This document shows, piece by piece, positions 29,675 to 39,029 of a stretch of DNA of 44,355 nucleotides (position 1 is its first letter; every line of letters starts with the position of its first letter). The position numbers and the translations under genes are program-made. The stretch comes from a virus: IMG/VR virus record IMGVR_UViG_3300025940_000004, positions 1-44,355 of that record; one strand, written 5' to 3'. Under the pieces are notes generated by a model. It was not told the DNA's origin, did no database searches, and worked only from the letters and a program-made list of their open reading frames with translations.

Positions 29675-31140
29675 TGGCGAGCGAGTGGCCCTATAATTTC
29701 GGCCTGCTGCCGGGTGTTGTCGCTTATAATGCTGGCGGGGGTGGGGGGCTCCTCAACCCGCTTACGACCATGCCGCAAACTGGGTCCGTCATTTATGATA
29801 TGAACCCGGATATTGAGATCGGCACAGCTACCAACGGCGCTGAAGTCCTGTCGGTTCGGGACAGCGGACCTAACAACATCACCGCCACCGGCACGGCTGG
29901 AAGTGGCCCCACTTTCGTGACGGGTGTAGCCAACGGCCACGCTGCGCTTCGTATTGCTGCACCAACCAAATCGCTCACGCTGGGCCGTCCGGCCGCACTG
30001 GCGACGCCGATGACCAACGCGAACGCCTGGTCAATCATGATCGTTTACCGCAATCCGACCAACGTAGACACGTTGTATTCGGCGATGTTCGGTGACGTGC
30101 TGAACAAGGTCGGGGGCGCAGGATTTTCGCTTGGCGCTACAGTAAGCGGGCCGAAAGAAGATTCCAACCTCGCTCCGAACCGCTCCTTCACGGTGGGTGA
30201 CCCAGCAACCAACGTTCACACCCTGATTTATTCGGGTGATGGAGGTTTTGATACCACCAGCACAGTGGGGCGCTTGTTCCACGACGGCACGATGTTCTGG
30301 GGGACATACCCTATCAAGATCATGCCCAATTCCGATGCTCTGCGCATCGGCGGCGTCGTGGACAGCACGGGCCTGACCAGCGTCGGTCGCGGCTTCAAGG
30401 GCGACATCCTGCGGATCATCATCTGGTCCACGCCGCTGTCTGCGCCTGAAGCATGGCAGGCGGACGCCTACGCCCGCACATATTACGGGAAACCCCTAGC
30501 TACTGCCGGTATGAGCTTCTTCACCGTCTTCGATGGTGACAGTCAGACCATGGGCACGGGTGCGGGCTCGAACGCCTTCAGCAACGCGAACGATGTCCCC
30601 TTCGGCGATCACTCCATGCCGTGGGAGGTTGCCAAGGCGATGGGTTGGCAGTTCGGCGGATTTGGCAATGTGGGTAAGCCGTCCGCTCGCATCTCAGCCA
30701 CAAACAACAACAGCCTTATCTTGAGCGCAGCCCGCGATGTTGATCAGTGGAAAGCCGTCATGAACGGCGGCCCAATCCTGCTGATCTGGGGAGAGTTTTA
30801 TAACGAGCCGGGCACGGTCGGAGTTACCTTGGCGAATGCCAGCAGAACTTATGCCACGGCCCGCAAGGTCGCAGATCCGACATTGACAATCCGGACGTGG
30901 ACTAGCTTGTCCAGCTTCTCACGCGACCTTCCTTATCGCGATGACTTCAACAATTCGCTCGTCTCCACACCGGGCGATTGCGGAACGATCATCCCCGTTC
31001 ACACCGACACCAGTATCGGCATCAACGGCGCGGCTGGCCCGACCGCGACACCTACGCAGTATTTTCCTGACGGTAAGCACTTGAACTCGGTCGGAACCCC
31101 GATCCACGCAAGCTGGATCACGCCTTATGTCCATCTATAG
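29674..31140 (+). CDS. LamG-like plus SGNH-hydrolase virion esterase
   Basis: 488 residues. Residues about 40-260 look like a concanavalin/LamG sandwich (ends GFKGDILRIIIWSTPLSAPE). The C-terminal part is an SGNH hydrolase: FDGDSQTMG with nucleophile Ser290, a Gly-rich block II, WGEFYNE as the oxyanion Asn block, and DGKHLN with Asp466/His469. Such domains remove acetyl or acyl groups from polysaccharides. Sphingomonads make acylated sphingans, so a capsule de-esterase is attractive but inferred. It is unusual here, between coat-associated genes and the gp4-like tail factor. Confidence 0.78.
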   Translation: MASEWPYNFGLLPGVVAYNAGGGGGLLNPLTTMPQTGSVIYDMNPDIEIGTATNGAEVLSVRDSGPNNITATGTAGSGPTFVTGVANGHAALRIAAPTKSLTLGRPAALATPMTNANAWSIMIVYRNPTNVDTLYSAMFGDVLNKVGGAGFSLGATVSGPKEDSNLAPNRSFTVGDPATNVHTLIYSGDGGFDTTSTVGRLFHDGTMFWGTYPIKIMPNSDALRIGGVVDSTGLTSVGRGFKGDILRIIIWSTPLSAPEAWQADAYARTYYGKPLATAGMSFFTVFDGDSQTMGTGAGSNAFSNANDVPFGDHSMPWEVAKAMGWQFGGFGNVGKPSARISATNNNSLILSAARDVDQWKAVMNGGPILLIWGEFYNEPGTVGVTLANASRTYATARKVADPTLTIRTWTSLSSFSRDLPYRDDFNNSLVSTPGDCGTIIPVHTDTSIGINGAAGPTATPTQYFPDGKHLNSVGTPIHASWITPYVHL

Positions 31141-31152
31141 GGAAATGGTGAC

Positions 31153-31899
31153 ATGACCCTCCACCTTCCCCCCAAATCTAACATGTCCACGGTCGAACGT
31201 ATCGTGGATTGGACCGCTGCACTTGATGGTGATGCCATCACCTCCGCGGCGGTCACGGTATCGACCGGCACCGTCACAATCTCCGATATCGAATGGTCGG
31301 ATACGAATGCTCGCTTCACGATCGCAGGCGGAGCGGTGGGGGAGACTGCGACCTTTGCGCACAACATAACCACGCTTGGCGGTCAGACACTTGATGAGGC
31401 GCTGTCGATCTACGTTGAGGCGTCAATCGGCCCCTATGGTGTGTCCACGACTACGAAGAACGATGTCTTGCAGATGGCCTTCGAGGAGCTTGGTCGCGCG
31501 GGGTATGAGTTCGACCATGGCCCGGACGAAATACAGTCGGCTCTGCGCAAGTTCGACGCATTGATGACTGACGAACCCTATGCTTCGCTCGGATATAATG
31601 CTCCTGCCGGGATCGGCGGAAGCGACATCAACGACGCTTCCGGCCTGCCTGACAGTTCCTTGCAGACGGTGGCTGTAGCGCTCGCAATCCGCTTTTCCCC
31701 TTCGTGGGGCAAGGCCATGTCGCCGCAGTCGAATGCCGCCTTTGCGCGGGGCCTCAACAAGCTGCGCACGATGGTGCAGGTCATCCCGCGCGTCTCGCTG
31801 CGCCGTGGCACGCCTTGGGGGCAGGGCAATAAATGGCGCTCGGTCTGGTCGCCTTTCGCGAACGGCATGGATAGCGCCACTGTCTACGTGACAAGCTGA
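31153..31899 (+). CDS. Tail accessory factor (P22 gp4-like) with N-terminal adaptor domain
   Basis: 248 residues with two parts. Residues 11-95 form a small beta-domain (VERIVDWTAALDGDAITSAA, SIYVEAS) similar to phage fibre-tail adaptor proteins. From about 100 the P22 gp4 pattern begins: TTKNDVLQMAFEELGRAGYE, ALRKFDALMTDEPYASLGYN, FSPSWGKAMSPQSNAAFARG. Gp4 builds the ring below the portal and closes the packaged head. P22 gp4 is about 166 residues, so the extra N-terminal domain looks like a fusion. Confidence 0.8.
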   Translation: MTLHLPPKSNMSTVERIVDWTAALDGDAITSAAVTVSTGTVTISDIEWSDTNARFTIAGGAVGETATFAHNITTLGGQTLDEALSIYVEASIGPYGVSTTTKNDVLQMAFEELGRAGYEFDHGPDEIQSALRKFDALMTDEPYASLGYNAPAGIGGSDINDASGLPDSSLQTVAVALAIRFSPSWGKAMSPQSNAAFARGLNKLRTMVQVIPRVSLRRGTPWGQGNKWRSVWSPFANGMDSATVYVTS

Positions 31900-33302
31900 T
31901 GGTTGCACTGCCCATCCTCAAAGGGATGATCGCGACATCCGACGCGGATTTTGCCGTATCGCTCCCCGTTAATTACGAGCCGGTCGTTCAACAGACCGGT
32001 ATCGCAGCCGGGTATTTGCGCGCGGTGCCAGGCATTACGCTTCTGACAGCAACCGGACTAGGAGCGGATCGCGGCGGGATCGAATGGCGCGGGGTTCACT
32101 ATCGCGTCATCGGCTCCAAGCTGGTCAGCATCACCGGAACGACCTTTACCGTGCTGGGCGACGTTGGGAACAATGACCTACCCGTCAGCATGGATTTTTC
32201 GTTCGATCTGCTCGCCATCGCGTCGAATGAAAACCTGTTCTACTGGGACGGGGCGACACTGACCCAAGTCACGGATATCGACCTGGGCGCTGTCCTTGAC
32301 GTGATGTATCTGGACGGACGGTTCATCACGACGGACGGAAGCTATATCGTCCTCACTGAGTTGAGCGATCCCTACAGCGTCGATCCTCTCAAATATGGCT
32401 CGGCGGAGGTGTCACCTGACGCGATTGTCGGGCTCAATCATATTCGCGGCGAGATGAATGCGCTCGGCTCCGGCACGATCGAGAATTTCCGCAATGTCGG
32501 CGGGGCTGGATTTCCCTATCAGCGCAATGACGGTGCATTGATCGTCAAGGGCGCGGCTGGAACCCATGCGTTCTGCTATTTCCTCGAGACCTATGCTTTC
32601 GTCGGCGGCGCACCCAATACCGCGCCGTCTGTGTGGCTCGCGGGTGGCGGCGATGCGGTCAATATCTCAACCCCGGAGGTTGACGATGCGCTGGCGGCTT
32701 TGTCGGCGGAGGATCTGGCTCTGGTCGAGCTGGAATCGCGCGAAGAAAAGAACGAACAGCGGTTGATCCTGCATCTGCCGGATCGCAGCCTCATGTTCCT
32801 CTATCAGACATCGCAGGCGTCGAAAGAGCCTGTATGGTGCGAGTTGCGTAGCGGCGTAAACAATGACGGGGCCTATCCGCTTCGCCATCTTGTGCTGACC
32901 GGCGGTCGATGGGTCGGGGGCACGGCTGACGGAAAGATCGGCTATCTCGATGATACGGTTGAAACCCTGTTCGGCGATGAGCGGGGATGGAGGTTCGACA
33001 CGCTGCTAATCTATAACCAATCCAAGGGCGGCATCATCAACGCTCTGGAATTGGTTGGGATTACCGGAAACGCCCCATTCGGCAAGGTGCCGATGATCTT
33101 CTTCAGCTACACCTATGACGGGCGGACATGGAGCAACGAAAAGGGGATCGAAAGCGGGCGCTTTGGCGAGCGTAAGAAGCGATGCGAAATCCGTCCCGGC
33201 TGGGGTTTCAGGAATTACATGGGACTGCGTATGCGAGGGGCCGGGAATGGCCGGCAGGCATGGGCTTCGCTCCAGGCTGAGATTGAAGGGCTGGCCGCGT
33301 GA
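31899..33302 (+). CDS. Packaged DNA stabilisation protein, P22 gp10-like
   Basis: 467 residues, close to P22 gp10 (472). Repeated beta-blades (FSFDLLAIASNENLFYWDGA, DVMYLDGRFITTDGSYIVLT) and an end with FFSYTYDGRTWSNEKGIESG match the gp10/Phage_stabilise family, which forms the hexameric plug below gp4 and carries tailspike and needle. Its start overlaps the gp4-like stop and its stop overlaps the next GTG. Confidence 0.85.
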   Translation: MVALPILKGMIATSDADFAVSLPVNYEPVVQQTGIAAGYLRAVPGITLLTATGLGADRGGIEWRGVHYRVIGSKLVSITGTTFTVLGDVGNNDLPVSMDFSFDLLAIASNENLFYWDGATLTQVTDIDLGAVLDVMYLDGRFITTDGSYIVLTELSDPYSVDPLKYGSAEVSPDAIVGLNHIRGEMNALGSGTIENFRNVGGAGFPYQRNDGALIVKGAAGTHAFCYFLETYAFVGGAPNTAPSVWLAGGGDAVNISTPEVDDALAALSAEDLALVELESREEKNEQRLILHLPDRSLMFLYQTSQASKEPVWCELRSGVNNDGAYPLRHLVLTGGRWVGGTADGKIGYLDDTVETLFGDERGWRFDTLLIYNQSKGGIINALELVGITGNAPFGKVPMIFFSYTYDGRTWSNEKGIESGRFGERKKRCEIRPGWGFRNYMGLRMRGAGNGRQAWASLQAEIEGLAA

Positions 33303-33898
33303 GGAGCCACATCGGCACGGACGTTAACACGCCGGCCTTCGTGCGCTCGGATCTGGAGAAGATCGGCGGGATAGACACTCGCACCGCGCGCACCCTGGAA
33401 AGCCTGCCACAGTCAAGAGATACGCTCACGACCGCAATCAACGACCTGACGGACGACACGAACGCGATCGAAGGCGAGCCCTATTTGCTGTTCGACGATC
33501 CGAAAGACCCGATCCTGACCAACACGCGAAAGCTCATCGGCAGCGATAATGTCTCGGCGGCGGTAGGAGCAACAGAGGTCCAGCTTGATCTGTCTGATAC
33601 GGGCGTCGCTGCAAATACCTATGGAGCAGCGACCAAGCTTATCGTTCTGGCAATTGACGCGAAAGGCCGCGTCACGAACGCATCCGAGGTCACGCTGAAC
33701 AGCGATAACGTGGCGGAAGGCACAACCCACTTGTATTTTACCGATGCGCGCGCCCGTGGCGTGCTAAGCCCCGGCTCGCATATCGATTACGATAGCGGGA
33801 CGGGCGTGATATCGTTCAACGGGACGGGGATATCTACGACCGTCGCCAATCCGACGAGCGTGACAGTGGTTGACGGGCTGGTCAGCGCCATATCGTGA
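33299..33898 (+). CDS. Tail fibre/needle-like protein
   Basis: 199 residues from GTG at 33299. N-terminus about 70 residues, with QSRDTLTTAINDLTDDTNAI likely a helical stalk; then strand repeats characteristic of fibres: EGTTHLYFTDARARGVLS and SHIDYDSGTGVISFNGTGIS. Position right after the gp10-like plug is that of the P22 needle gp26, so it may seal the tail tip. The TTHLYFTDARAR phrase is common in phage tail fibres. Confidence 0.65.
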   Translation: MRSHIGTDVNTPAFVRSDLEKIGGIDTRTARTLESLPQSRDTLTTAINDLTDDTNAIEGEPYLLFDDPKDPILTNTRKLIGSDNVSAAVGATEVQLDLSDTGVAANTYGAATKLIVLAIDAKGRVTNASEVTLNSDNVAEGTTHLYFTDARARGVLSPGSHIDYDSGTGVISFNGTGISTTVANPTSVTVVDGLVSAIS

Positions 33899-33908
33899 AG
33901 CTTGCAAT

Positions 33909-33927
33909 TTGCTTAAAAAACAGGCAT
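33909..33927. promoter_or_regulatory. Late-module palindrome, copy C
   Basis: TTGCTT (33909-33914), AAAAAAC spacer, AGGCAT (33922-33927); the spacer and right arm are identical to copy A. Located in the 85-bp gap before the ejection-protein genes. The preceding CTTGCAA gives a longer shared context with copy A (GCAnTTGC). Confidence 0.55.
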
Positions 33928-33983
33928 TCCCCACACAGGCAGAAATAGTCGGCGCCGCGACATCCTGAATCCAGGGCGCGCCA

Positions 33984-34793
33984 GTGGGACTGTTCTCCTC
34001 CGTTATCCGAGCTGTTAGCCCGATCGGCAACCTGATCCTTGGCGCGTCCGCAAGTAAGAAAGCGATCGGCAAGGCCAACGCCGCGACGCAACTCGGCATC
34101 ACGAACGCCAAGGGCGACCTGAACAGCCAGCTTGCCGCATCGCAGGCGCGGCTCGATCCTTACGAGAATGCGGGAACTGATGCGCTCTCCGGTATCCGCC
34201 AGCTTCTCGGCCTGAACGGCAACGATGCGCAGGGCGGCGCTATCTCTGGCCTTGAGAGCTCCCCGCTCTTTCAATCGCTGATGCGCAACGGACAGGAAAC
34301 GCTCCTGAATAACGCATCCGCGACCGGTGGCTTGCGCGGGGGCAATCTCCAGCACGGTCTCGCCAATTTCAGCGCCGACACGCTCGCGCAAGTGATCCAA
34401 CAGCAGCTTTCGAACCTTGGCGGCCTATCTTCCCAAGGGTTGGGGGCAACGCAGTTCGGCGCTGGTCTGGGGGCGAACAACGCAACGCAACTGGCGGGTC
34501 TCGATACCGGTTCGGGTCAAGCCAATGCGGGCGCGATCCTGAATAAAAATGCCGTTACGAACAATATGTTCAGCGGCATCCAGAAGCTGATCACCTCCGC
34601 GATTAGCGGGGGCATGGGCGGCGGTGGCAGCTTCGATATCTCTTCCATTCTCGGCGGCCTCGGCGGTGGTAGCGGTGGCTCGATCTTCTCGGGTGCGGGT
34701 AGCGGATACGGCGCATCCGGTGGCGCGCTTCCCAACTTCCCCAAGATCAACATCGCGCTTCCGTCGTCCAGCGCTGGCCTTCCGGGGTTCTGA
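33984..34793 (+). CDS. DNA ejection/transfer protein (P22 gp7 position)
   Basis: 269 residues from GTG at 33984. A hydrophobic N-terminus (MGLFSSVIRAVSPIGNLILG), a long Ala/Gln helix (LNSQLAASQARLDPYENAG) and the family phrase SSPLFQSLMRNGQETLLNNA resemble phage DNA-transfer proteins; the C-terminal third is almost pure Gly/Ser (GGGSGGSIFSGAGSGYGASG) and probably disordered. First of three ejection proteins that P22-like phages send through the envelope. Confidence 0.72.
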   Translation: MGLFSSVIRAVSPIGNLILGASASKKAIGKANAATQLGITNAKGDLNSQLAASQARLDPYENAGTDALSGIRQLLGLNGNDAQGGAISGLESSPLFQSLMRNGQETLLNNASATGGLRGGNLQHGLANFSADTLAQVIQQQLSNLGGLSSQGLGATQFGAGLGANNATQLAGLDTGSGQANAGAILNKNAVTNNMFSGIQKLITSAISGGMGGGGSFDISSILGGLGGGSGGSIFSGAGSGYGASGGALPNFPKINIALPSSSAGLPGF

Positions 34794-36487
34794 TGAATCT
34801 TGAGCCCACCGATTTTCTGTCGGGCCTTGGTGGCCTCGCCAACCTGCCGCATCCTTTCGAGGATCAGCAGGAGGTTGCGCAGGCGCGCCAGCAGAACCAG
34901 GCCGGCCAGCAACAGCTTGCCCTTGGAGCGTTGAAGCTCGGCGCAATCCAGCAACAGCAGCAACAGGCGCAACAATACCAGACCGATGTCGCGAACGCGC
35001 TGAAAACGCATGACTTCGCGGGCTTGTATGCGAAATATCCCGACCAGCAAAAAGAGCTACAGGCCGCGCATGACGCTCTCGACGAGCCGACCAAGCGTGC
35101 GACCGAACGCGATCTGTTTGCGGTGTCGTCCTACATCAAGAATGGCGCCACCGATTCCGCCAAGTCGCTACTGCAAAAGCGGATCGAAGCGGACAAGGCG
35201 GCGGGACAGGATGCATCCGACGATCAGCAAATGCTGGATGCGCTCAACAACGGCGACCCGGCCCACGTGAAGGCTGCGGCGGACATGGCGCTTTATGCCA
35301 TTCTGCCGGAGGATAAGCGCGGGGAGTTTTTCAAGCCGGACGGACATCGTTTCACCAATACGCCCCAAGGCGATATCTACGACACGACCAGCGGCGAAGT
35401 CACGCACGCGGCGGGGCCAAAACCCGAAGTCGATACTGTCAAGGTATTCGACGAGAACGGCAATGTTGTGGGTTCGCGCCGGATTACGCATCCGCCAGCT
35501 GGTCTGATCAGTGGCGAGCAGATCGAACAACTTGCTCTCAATGCCGTGCCCGGAGCCACGGTCACAAGCGGCGCCAGAACCCCGGCGCATAATGCAGCGG
35601 TAGGCGGCGTACCGAACAGCTACCATCTGACCGACCAGGCGCGCGATCTGACGCCGCCACCCGGCATGTCGATGGCGGCATTCCATAATCAGCTCCAGGC
35701 GTCACTCCCGGGCGTGAAGGTGCTGAACGAGGGCGATCACGTTCACATTCAGCCGATCGCGCGCAACACGCAATCGCCAACCCAATTCGCCACTAAGCCG
35801 ATCCCGGCTGTTGGGGCGTCTTCGCTTTTGGACGATTCCACGATCTCCACCATGGCAGAGCAATATCTGGCGGGCGACTCCACCGTCATGCAGAACCTTG
35901 GGAGAGGCAAGCAGGGCTCCGAAAACATCGTTCGCCTACGCAAGGCTATCACGCAAAAGGCGCGAGCGCAGGGCATGAACGGCGCCGACATCGCCGCCCA
36001 AATGGCCGACTTCAAGGGGACGCTTGCGGCTGAGCGCGCGGCCGGAACCCGGATCGCCAATGTTGAACTGGCGTCCACAGAGGCGCAACGACTTTTCCCG
36101 CTCGCATTGCAGGCCTCCCAGGCGCTCCCCCGCAATGGCTTCTTGCCGTTTGCGAAGGCCGAGCAGGCTATTCGAAGCGGCACGAATGATCCGAAGCTTC
36201 GTCAGTTCGTTGCAGCCAACAATGCGTTGGTGAACGTGTATTCGCGCGCGGTGAGCCCGTCTGGCGCCCCCACCGTATCGGACAAAGAGCACGCCCGTGA
36301 ATTGCTTTCGACGGCGTATGATCAGCCGTCCTATGCGGCTGTCTTGAGCCAGATGCAGAAGGAAATAGCCGCAGCCAGAGCCGCTCCCCGTGAAGTACGT
36401 GGCGACCTTCGCTCTCAGATCAGCGGGCGTGGCGCTTCAGCAATCCCATCCGATGTTGCCGCCATCCTGAAGAAGTATGGCCACTGA
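34793..36487 (+). CDS. Ejection protein with an M15-type peptidase domain
   Basis: 564 residues. The N-terminal part is a Gln-rich coiled coil (residues 25-65, e.g. LGAIQQQQQQAQQYQTD). Residues about 250-322 carry an M15 D,D-carboxypeptidase/endopeptidase pattern: ATVTSGARTPAHNAAVGG, SYHLTDQARDL (His278, Asp285) and EGDHVHIQ (Glu313, His318). These would be zinc ligands and the catalytic acid. The rest is helical. A peptidoglycan-cutting domain in an ejected protein would open the wall during DNA entry. Place corresponds to P22 gp20. Confidence 0.75.
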   Translation: MNLEPTDFLSGLGGLANLPHPFEDQQEVAQARQQNQAGQQQLALGALKLGAIQQQQQQAQQYQTDVANALKTHDFAGLYAKYPDQQKELQAAHDALDEPTKRATERDLFAVSSYIKNGATDSAKSLLQKRIEADKAAGQDASDDQQMLDALNNGDPAHVKAAADMALYAILPEDKRGEFFKPDGHRFTNTPQGDIYDTTSGEVTHAAGPKPEVDTVKVFDENGNVVGSRRITHPPAGLISGEQIEQLALNAVPGATVTSGARTPAHNAAVGGVPNSYHLTDQARDLTPPPGMSMAAFHNQLQASLPGVKVLNEGDHVHIQPIARNTQSPTQFATKPIPAVGASSLLDDSTISTMAEQYLAGDSTVMQNLGRGKQGSENIVRLRKAITQKARAQGMNGADIAAQMADFKGTLAAERAAGTRIANVELASTEAQRLFPLALQASQALPRNGFLPFAKAEQAIRSGTNDPKLRQFVAANNALVNVYSRAVSPSGAPTVSDKEHARELLSTAYDQPSYAAVLSQMQKEIAAARAAPREVRGDLRSQISGRGASAIPSDVAAILKKYGH

Positions 36488-38940
36488 TGGCGACTGATCC
36501 AGCCACGATTGCGCCGCCCGAACAGCCGCATCCTGCGACAGATCCGAACGCGGAGGTCTATGACGCCATCCGCCGCGCCGATGCGGCCGGAGATGCTGAT
36601 GCAGTTGCGCGCCTGTCGCTCTATCTCAAACAGCAACAGGCCCCGGCGCCGATAACCGATAGCGGCACGACCATGGGTTTTGCGCAGGATGCCCCAGCGG
36701 AAGCCTCTCGACAGCTTTCGCCCGAAGACAGCGCCACATTCTACAAGATGCTGCGCGGCGACGGTGTCCCCAAGGCCACGGCGGCGGAACTTCGCCATTT
36801 CGTGGGGTCCAAGGGCCTCTCGCTCGACAATGCCGAGCAGATCGTCGAACAGCGCGACAAAGGGCAAGGGGTGGTTGGAGAAATCACCTATCCGCTGCCC
36901 AAGGTCGAGAACACCGATGGACCCGCCGCAACGGCTGCGCGCGGTGCAATGGATACCATCACGTTCGGGACGCTGCCCAAGCTCGGCGCTGGGATCGCGG
37001 GCATTGAGAGCGCGATCAAGGGCGATGGCTTTCTCGATAAATATCATGAGATGCTTGATCACAATAACGGTGTGATTGCATCTGATCAGGCCGAGCATCC
37101 TTATTATCGGGTTGCAGGTCAGCTTCTTGCCGGTCTGGCTATCCCGACCGGGCTTGAGGGTGTAGGGTTCAAGGCAGGCAGCGCAGCCCTTCGTGAAGGG
37201 GCAACCTTGCAAGAGGCGCGCGGCATAGCAATGGCCGCCGTGCGCAACCGCATGGCTCTTACGGGTGGTGCATATGGAGCTGCGCACGGGGCGGGTTCGG
37301 CTGACAATATCCCTGATGCCGTCAAGGGCGCAGCTACTGAAGGCGCGCTCGGAGCGACTGCTGGCCTGGCATTTGGAACGGCAGGGCAATATATCGATCC
37401 GGCGATCCAGGCCTCTCGGGCTGCTGCTCGTAGCGCCCCTTCTAGTGCTAACGAAGCATTTGATTATGCGTCGCGGCGTGTAGGAGATTTTACAGGCGAA
37501 GGACCCGTCCAATATCTTGCCGCCGATCGACCTGACGCGCTTCCATCACAATGGGCGACATCGCTCACCAACCTCACTTTGGGTGGGATTCCGCTAAGCG
37601 ACGCGGCGCGCAAAGTCGTACAGTCGGCGAAGGACGCGCGCGATGCAATCGCTGCCAAGATAGGCAATTTCCGCACGACCGAAGGCGGTGCGCCCGACAC
37701 AATTTATGCAGGGCAGCGTCTGCAGCGCGGCGCACAGGCATTTCTCAACCAATCCGAGAAGCGCGCAGGCGACCTTTACGAGGCTATTCCGATCTCTCCC
37801 GATCGTCCTGGTGTTCTCACTAACACGCGCGCCGCCCTATCTGACCTGACCAAAGGCTTTACCAGCAACGAAGCCCTGTCCAAACTTTGGGCGGACAATC
37901 CGCGCCTACGCGCCACTCTCGACGCACTGACCCCGGAAAAGTCCCCAATCTTCAAGGATGGCCTTGCGGGTGGCGGTGGCGCTGACACCGGGGCAACGCA
38001 AGTAGGCACGGCATTTAAGGATGGTCAGCTTTCATGGAATGACATGAAGCGCTTTCGTTCGATCATAGGACGCGTGATCGGCAGGCCGGGGTTGGAAGCC
38101 GATGGCGATCAGATCGATGCCCTGCGCAAAGTCTATTCAGGGCTTAGTGAGGACATGCGCGCCACCGCTCAAGGCGCCGGCCCTCAAGCCCTTAAGGCGT
38201 TTCAGCGCGCAAACGACTATTTCGCCGGCCGTCAAAGGCGTATCTCCGACACGCTCGCACCCATCTTTGGCAAGAATCTCGACGCTTCGCCGGAGGATGC
38301 CTATCGCGCTTTGCTCGGCTGGTCGAAGGGGCAGGGTGGCGATTTTTCCGCCGTGGCCCGTACCATTCGGTCTCTTCCAGAGGATGATGCGAACACGGTC
38401 CGGGCGACGATTCTGAACAGCTTAGGCAAGGTGAGTAAGGGGCGCCAGGATGAAACAGGCAGCGTCTTTTCGCCGTCAGACTTCGTAACACATTGGAATG
38501 AGTTATCAGACCGGGCGAAGGCTGTCCTTTTCCAGGGCGACGCTCGGAACGCGATAAACGATCTCGTTACTGTGGCTTCTGGGATGAAGTCAGGAGCGCA
38601 AAAGTTCGCGAACACATCCAAAACTGGAATCGCAATCGGCGCCACGGGAACGATAAGCGGTGCCATCGCGCATCCCCTGCTCGCGCCTTTTTCTATCATG
38701 GGTCAAATCGGCGCGGGCTATTTGCTAGGGAAGCCAGCATTCGCGCGCTGGCTCACCTCATATATCAAGAAGCCAAACGCGGCTGCGGCTCTCGCTCACA
38801 TCCAAAAGCTCGGGTCTATCGCGAATACAGAGCCGGCGATTGCTGATGATGTCCTGCAATTGCAGCAACGGCTTGCGGCGATGTTCGCGCAGGCTCCGAT
38901 GAAAGCGGCGGCAGACCCCGACAAGAAGGGCAATCAATGA
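36487..38940 (+). CDS. Large ejection protein (P22 gp16 position)
   Basis: 817 residues. Pro-rich N-terminus, several glycine-zipper-like hydrophobic stretches (LLAGLAIPTGLEGVGFKAG, ATEGALGATAGLAFGTAGQY and a final SGAIAHPLLAPFSIMGQIG), separated by long helical regions. Such membrane-active segments fit a protein that forms part of the trans-envelope conduit for DNA. One-base overlap with the upstream ejection gene. Assignment is by position and composition. Confidence 0.68.
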   Translation: MATDPATIAPPEQPHPATDPNAEVYDAIRRADAAGDADAVARLSLYLKQQQAPAPITDSGTTMGFAQDAPAEASRQLSPEDSATFYKMLRGDGVPKATAAELRHFVGSKGLSLDNAEQIVEQRDKGQGVVGEITYPLPKVENTDGPAATAARGAMDTITFGTLPKLGAGIAGIESAIKGDGFLDKYHEMLDHNNGVIASDQAEHPYYRVAGQLLAGLAIPTGLEGVGFKAGSAALREGATLQEARGIAMAAVRNRMALTGGAYGAAHGAGSADNIPDAVKGAATEGALGATAGLAFGTAGQYIDPAIQASRAAARSAPSSANEAFDYASRRVGDFTGEGPVQYLAADRPDALPSQWATSLTNLTLGGIPLSDAARKVVQSAKDARDAIAAKIGNFRTTEGGAPDTIYAGQRLQRGAQAFLNQSEKRAGDLYEAIPISPDRPGVLTNTRAALSDLTKGFTSNEALSKLWADNPRLRATLDALTPEKSPIFKDGLAGGGGADTGATQVGTAFKDGQLSWNDMKRFRSIIGRVIGRPGLEADGDQIDALRKVYSGLSEDMRATAQGAGPQALKAFQRANDYFAGRQRRISDTLAPIFGKNLDASPEDAYRALLGWSKGQGGDFSAVARTIRSLPEDDANTVRATILNSLGKVSKGRQDETGSVFSPSDFVTHWNELSDRAKAVLFQGDARNAINDLVTVASGMKSGAQKFANTSKTGIAIGATGTISGAIAHPLLAPFSIMGQIGAGYLLGKPAFARWLTSYIKKPNAAAALAHIQKLGSIANTEPAIADDVLQLQQRLAAMFAQAPMKAAADPDKKGNQ

Positions 38941-39029
38941 ACGCCCATAGGCCAGCCACGGGATCGAACGGAACCCACCACATCGCCGCAATGAAGGCCC
39001 ACTTCGCGCGTCTCACAGGGGCACTATAA
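38937..39029 (+). CDS. Tiny ORF (30 aa) linking ejection and tailspike genes
   Basis: ATG at 38937 overlaps the previous stop (ATGA) and its TAA shares a base with the tailspike ATG (TAATG), so ribosomes could pass through all three. Product MNAHRPATGSNGTHHIAAMK plus ten residues, rich in His. It may be a real peptide or only a coupling device. Confidence 0.45.
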   Translation: MNAHRPATGSNGTHHIAAMKAHFARLTGAL

